NCBI RefSeq assembly: GCF_900167435.1
Contig: NZ_FUWS01000002.1
Span: 359,924 to 423,923, forward strand
From: Marinactinospora thermotolerans DSM 45154
GTDB taxonomy: Bacteria; Actinomycetota; Actinomycetes; Streptosporangiales; Streptosporangiaceae
DNA: 64,000 nucleotides
Reading direction: 5' to 3'
In this document: positions 61,097-64,000 of the stretch, piece by piece
Numbering within the stretch: the stretch's first letter is position 1
Layout of the letters: each line of letters opens with the position of its first letter
Notes under the pieces: generated by a model
Databases searched by the model: none
Told to the model about the DNA's origin: nothing
Seen by the model: the letters and a program-made list of their open reading frames with translations, nothing else
Translations under genes and position numbers: made by a program

Positions 61097-62215
61097 TCAC
61101 TCCTTGAGGACCTCGGCGACGTCGCGCGAGGACAGTCCGTGCGCCTGGGCGACCGCCGCGTTGGTGAGTTCGCCGTCGAAGGTGTTCAACCCCAGGGCGA
61201 GGGCCGGATCCTCCGTCAGGGCCCGCCGCCACCCCTTGTCGGCCAGGGCCACCGCGTAACGCAGGGTGTCCTTGGTCAGGGCGTGGGTGGAGGTGTTGGG
61301 GACCGCGCCCGGCATGTTGGCCACGCAGTAGAAGACGGTGTCGTGGACCGCGAAGGTGGGATCGTCATGGGTGGTGGGGCGGCTGTCGGCGAAGCAGCCC
61401 CCCTGGTCGATGGCGATGTCGACGAGCACCGCCCCCGGACGCATGCGCGCGACCAGGTCGTTGCCCACGAGCTTGGGGGCCTTCGCGCCGGGCACCAGCA
61501 CCGCGCCGATGACGAGATCGGACTCGACCACGGCACGCTCAAGCTCATAGGCGTTGGAGGTCACGGTGCGCACCCGCCCCCGGTAGAGCGCGTCCGCCCG
61601 GCGCAGCTTGTCGATGTCCAGGTCCAACAGCGTGACGTCGGCGCCCATGCCGACCGCGATGCGGGTGGCGCTCATCCCCGACACGCCGGCGCCCAGAACG
61701 GTGACCCTCGACGGGGGGACGCCGGGCACACCGCCCATGAGCATCCCCCGCCCGCCGTTGGGGCGCTGCAGCGTGGCCGCGCCGACCTGCGGCGCGAGCC
61801 GGCCCGCGACCTCCGACATCGGGGCCAGCAACGGCAGCGAGCGGTCGGGGAGCTGGACGGTCTCATAGGCGATTCCGGTGACCCCCCGCTCCAGCAGGGC
61901 GTCGGTACAGGGGCGGGAGGCGGCCAGATGGAGGTAGGTGAAGAGGGTCTGGCCCGGCCGCATCCGGTGGTACTCCTCGGCCACGGGCTCTTTGACCTTG
62001 AGGATCAGCTCGCCCTCGGCCCAGACCTCGTCGGCGTTGTCGACAATCGCGGCTCCGGCCGCGACATACTCGTCGTCGGAGATGGACGAACCGGCCCCGG
62101 CATCGCGCTCGATGACGACCTGGTGTCCCCGCCCGACCAGTTCGTGGACGCCGGCGGGGGTGATGGCCACCCGGTACTCGTGGTTTTTGACCTCGCGGGG
62201 CACACCGATGCGCAC
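61097..62215 (-). CDS. ald: Alanine dehydrogenase
   Basis: The 372-residue NAD-dependent enzyme interconverts L-alanine and pyruvate plus ammonia. Catalytic residues are in ILKVKEP (Lys), YLHLA (His) and VDIAIDQGG (Asp), and the Rossmann motif is [21 protein letters not shown]. Start GTG 62215 has a strong GAGGAGGAG site. Two palindromes lie upstream and may be regulatory. In actinobacteria ald is often controlled by an Lrp-type AldR, not visible in this window. Confidence 0.96.
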   Translation of the reverse strand: MRIGVPREVKNHEYRVAITPAGVHELVGRGHQVVIERDAGAGSSISDDEYVAAGAAIVDNADEVWAEGELILKVKEPVAEEYHRMRPGQTLFTYLHLAASRPCTDALLERGVTGIAYETVQLPDRSLPLLAPMSEVAGRLAPQVGAATLQRPNGGRGMLMGGVPGVPPSRVTVLGAGVSGMSATRIAVGMGADVTLLDLDIDKLRRADALYRGRVRTVTSNAYELERAVVESDLVIGAVLVPGAKAPKLVGNDLVARMRPGAVLVDIAIDQGGCFADSRPTTHDDPTFAVHDTVFYCVANMPGAVPNTSTHALTKDTLRYAVALADKGWRRALTEDPALALGLNTFDGELTNAAVAQAHGLSSRDVAEVLKE

Positions 62216-62231
62216 GGTGCATCTCCTCCTC

Positions 62232-62247
62232 GTATCGCCTGTGATAC
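62232..62247. promoter_or_regulatory. GTATC-N6-GATAC inverted repeat just upstream of ald
   Basis: Perfect 5-base arms lie next to the ald ribosome binding site, 17 bases upstream of the start. It could be an operator or an mRNA hairpin. Confidence 0.35.
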
Positions 62248-62313
62248 CTACCCACTGTGCGATGTCGCGAGACCCCGTGCCATGACCACGGTGCATGTCC
62301 ATTGGGGATTTTC

Positions 62314-62328
62314 TTGACATCCTGTCAA
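62314..62328. promoter_or_regulatory. TTGACA-TCC-TGTCAA palindrome upstream of ald
   Basis: Perfect 6-base arms around TCC lie about 100 bases upstream of the ald start. Either arm may also serve as a -35 element. It may be an operator for an alanine-responsive regulator. Confidence 0.4.
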
Positions 62329-62339
62329 AGGCGGGACGC

Positions 62340-63635
62340 TTATCGGGCGGCCGGCAGCAGCAGGCCGCCGTGCCGTGCCGGGGAGAGGTTGCGCCGCGCC
62401 GCCTCCCGTGGCAGCACCCGGCCCCGTACCCAGGTCGCCTCGACCCGGCCGTGCAACGTCCGGCCGGCGTAGGGGCTCGGGTCGGCGTGGGGGACCTCCT
62501 GGATCGACCACGGGTCGAACGCCACCAGGTCGGCGTCGGCGCCGACGGCGATCCGTCCCTTGGCGGACAGCCCGAGCGTCACTGAGGGGCCCGCCGCGGT
62601 CCAACGGGCGAGCGCGGAGAGGTCGAGGCCGCGCCGGCGGGCGGCGGTCCACATCGCCGGCAGCGTCCAGCGGATGGCGTCGATCCCGGTTCCCGGCCGG
62701 TGCCCGGAACCGATCGCGCCGACGATGTCACCGGAGCCGTCGAGCAGCGCGCTCCACAACGCCCCCCGATTGGCGTCGGAGCGGATCGGGGGGCGACAGC
62801 GGTAGGCGGGGTCGTCGTCGGGCACCTGCTCGGCGGGCAGGCACAGGTAGTGCGGGCTGGTCTGCGCGCTCACCGCCACCCCGATGGAACGCGCGGCGGC
62901 CAGCATCGCCGCGCACTCGGCCGCGACGAACGGCGCGACGTGCACCCGGGCACCGGTCACCCGCGCGGCGGCGATGACCCGCTCCAGGCCGCGCCGTTCC
63001 GCGCGCGAGGGCCGCGCCGCCAGGAGCGCGCTGTTGCCGGAACCGGACGGCTTCGACAGCTCGCCCGCGTCCTCGGCGTGCACGACCAGGGGGACGCCCA
63101 TCGCGGCCAGCCCCGCCATGGCCTTGCGCAGGCGTACGTCGTCCAGTGGTGCCAGGTCGGGGGCGCCTCCGTCCGACAGCGAGCAGGCGAACCCGGTGAC
63201 GCCGGCCGCGCGCAGGTCGGCGAGGTCGGCGGGGGTGCTGCGGGGGGTCACGCCGCCGAGGAAGGCCACGTGGGTCCAGCTGTTGCCGGCCGCCGCGCGC
63301 ACATGGGTGGCGAGCGCGTCGGCCGTGGTGATGGCCGGACGGGCGGGGGCGGGGGCGACGACGACGGTGGTGACACCGCCTTCGGCGGCGGTCCGGGTGG
63401 TGCGCGCGTACGCCTCGGCCACCGAGTCGCCGGGGGCCTGCACCGCCACGTCGACGTCGACGCACCCCGGCAGGAGCGCGACGTGGCCGAGATCGGTCTC
63501 GCGGCCGGCCGCCAGGGGGGTGTCGTAGTCGCAGACGGCCCTGATGCGTCCCCGGCTGACGGCCACCGACGCGGGGCCCGCGCCCTCGGGGGTGACGACC
63601 AGGCGGGAACGGATGACGAGATCGAATCGGCGCAC
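62340..63635 (-). CDS. Dihydroorotase/allantoinase-like amidohydrolase lacking metal ligands
   Basis: The 431-residue protein follows the cyclic amidohydrolase layout from DLVIRSRLVVTPEGAGPASVAVSRGRI to VEATWVRGRVL. Of the six metal ligands of allantoinase, five look lost: HxH is Asp62-x-Ala64 (CVDVDVAVQAPG), the carboxylated Lys is Ala150 (GVTGFACSL), the His of HVxH is Pro235 (VHVAPF) and the Asp of GSDH is Gly311 (GSGHRP). Only His186 (VVHAED) remains. It should not have normal hydrolase activity. The ATG follows the GAAGGGGAT-like site. Confidence 0.75.
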   Translation of the reverse strand: MRRFDLVIRSRLVVTPEGAGPASVAVSRGRIRAVCDYDTPLAAGRETDLGHVALLPGCVDVDVAVQAPGDSVAEAYARTTRTAAEGGVTTVVVAPAPARPAITTADALATHVRAAAGNSWTHVAFLGGVTPRSTPADLADLRAAGVTGFACSLSDGGAPDLAPLDDVRLRKAMAGLAAMGVPLVVHAEDAGELSKPSGSGNSALLAARPSRAERRGLERVIAAARVTGARVHVAPFVAAECAAMLAAARSIGVAVSAQTSPHYLCLPAEQVPDDDPAYRCRPPIRSDANRGALWSALLDGSGDIVGAIGSGHRPGTGIDAIRWTLPAMWTAARRRGLDLSALARWTAAGPSVTLGLSAKGRIAVGADADLVAFDPWSIQEVPHADPSPYAGRTLHGRVEATWVRGRVLPREAARRNLSPARHGGLLLPAAR

Positions 63636-64000
63636 CGGATCCCCTTCGTTGACGTGCTGGACGGACGGATCCGCCGTGGGACCCGTACCCGGACAGGGCG
63701 CCGCCCCGGCACCGGCTCCTGCCCGCCGGCGCCGGGAACCTCCAGCGGCCTGCGCCTTCCCGATTCTCGCCGGGTCGTCTCACCTTCGCGCCGCTTTTCC
63801 CGGATATCCCCCGGCTGCCTCCCTGACGGCGGGGCACACCCCGGTGCGGAATCAGGCCGGGAGCGGACACCGGCGACGCCTGCCCGCCGGAGGAGCCACC
63901 GGGGGATTAGGCTCTCGGCACGGGTGGCCGGGGTCACCCTCTCGTGCCCGTTCCCCCTGCTCACGACCCGGGTGAGGAGGGGCGAACGGTTCGTTTACCC
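63636..64000. other. Right-end intergenic region
   Basis: No gene is supportable in these 365 bases before the window edge. Several GC-driven frames are open. A purine-rich GAGGAGGGG motif near 63975 could be a ribosome site for a gene beginning beyond the edge. Confidence 0.4.

Noticed and set aside
1-64000. CRISPR array, tRNA/rRNA genes, IS elements, prophage or integrase
   Set aside because: No repeat-spacer pattern, tRNA-like cloverleaf with conserved motifs, transposase motifs or terminal inverted repeats was seen; a full computational scan (tRNAscan, repeat finder) was not possible.

Overview
This window is chromosomal DNA of a high-GC actinobacterium. The most likely group is Nocardiopsaceae (Nocardiopsis, Thermobifida and relatives). 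The reasons are a strong third-position GC bias, frequent GTG/TTG starts, a conservon (kinase, roadblock, DUF742 and GTPase genes), a 14-bp CebR/CelR-type operator in front of a cellobiose transporter, and actinobacterial families such as DUF2630, DUF6461-like and F420/FMN-type PPOX proteins. This assignment is inference from gene content; there is no rRNA or tRNA gene in the window. I saw no IS element, integrase, CRISPR array or phage gene.

Layout. 1-5.0 kb: the 3' part of a PAC2 protein and pyrD, then three minus-strand genes (DUF6461-like, a gluconokinase-like protein without its P-loop lysine, and a NodB deacetylase lipoprotein). 5.3-8.1 kb: cobalamin riboswitch, a 14-codon ORF that overlaps the next start, and metE. 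8.4-13.3 kb: PfkB kinase, membrane and secreted proteins, and a PPOX flavoprotein. 13.7-16.6 kb: a Cys-rich leader peptide and metNIQ, closed by a perfect terminator. 16.7-22.7 kb: cellobiose uptake and hydrolysis (cebEFG-bglC-cebR) behind one operator. 22.9-25.7 kb: small or degenerate genes and a secreted M15-type peptidase. 26.2-31.1 kb: the conservon cvnA-D. 31.2-34.6 kb: a small ORF, a CDF transporter, and a divergent TetR/SDR pair. 34.6-40.3 kb: a leucine/isovalerate-type catabolic operon (acyl-CoA dehydrogenase and biotin-dependent carboxylase alpha and beta subunits), diverging from a TetR gene across two near-identical 18-bp palindromes. 40.4-45.9 kb: type II NADH dehydrogenase, copper sensing and chaperone genes (csoR-copZ), small membrane and unknown proteins, a HAD hydrolase and superoxide dismutase. 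46.0-54.5 kb: a complete four-gene type II Wadjet anti-plasmid system (jetABCD). 54.6-63.6 kb: a MaoC hydratase, a lone HicB-like/HTH protein, a secreted phosphodiester-glycosidase-family protein, a 2OG-Fe(II) oxygenase, an enolase-superfamily pseudoenzyme, a methyltransferase, alanine dehydrogenase and an allantoinase-like pseudoenzyme.

How the genes work together. Two sulfur-amino-acid loci (metE and metNIQ) each carry a 5' leader control device plus a short leader ORF. The ceb cluster is a self-contained import, hydrolysis and repression unit. The carboxylase operon and its TetR look like a feedback-controlled acyl-CoA pathway. csoR-copZ is a copper-response unit. The Wadjet operon sits between housekeeping genes (sod and maoC) without visible mobility genes.

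A recurrent oddity is enzyme folds that have lost their catalytic residues: gluconokinase-like, FAH-like, o-succinylbenzoate-synthase-like and allantoinase-like. A DHFR-family gene is also broken by two frame changes. No clearly unprecedented multi-gene system was found. The strongest leads are the two leader ORFs, the pseudoenzymes and the Wadjet operon.
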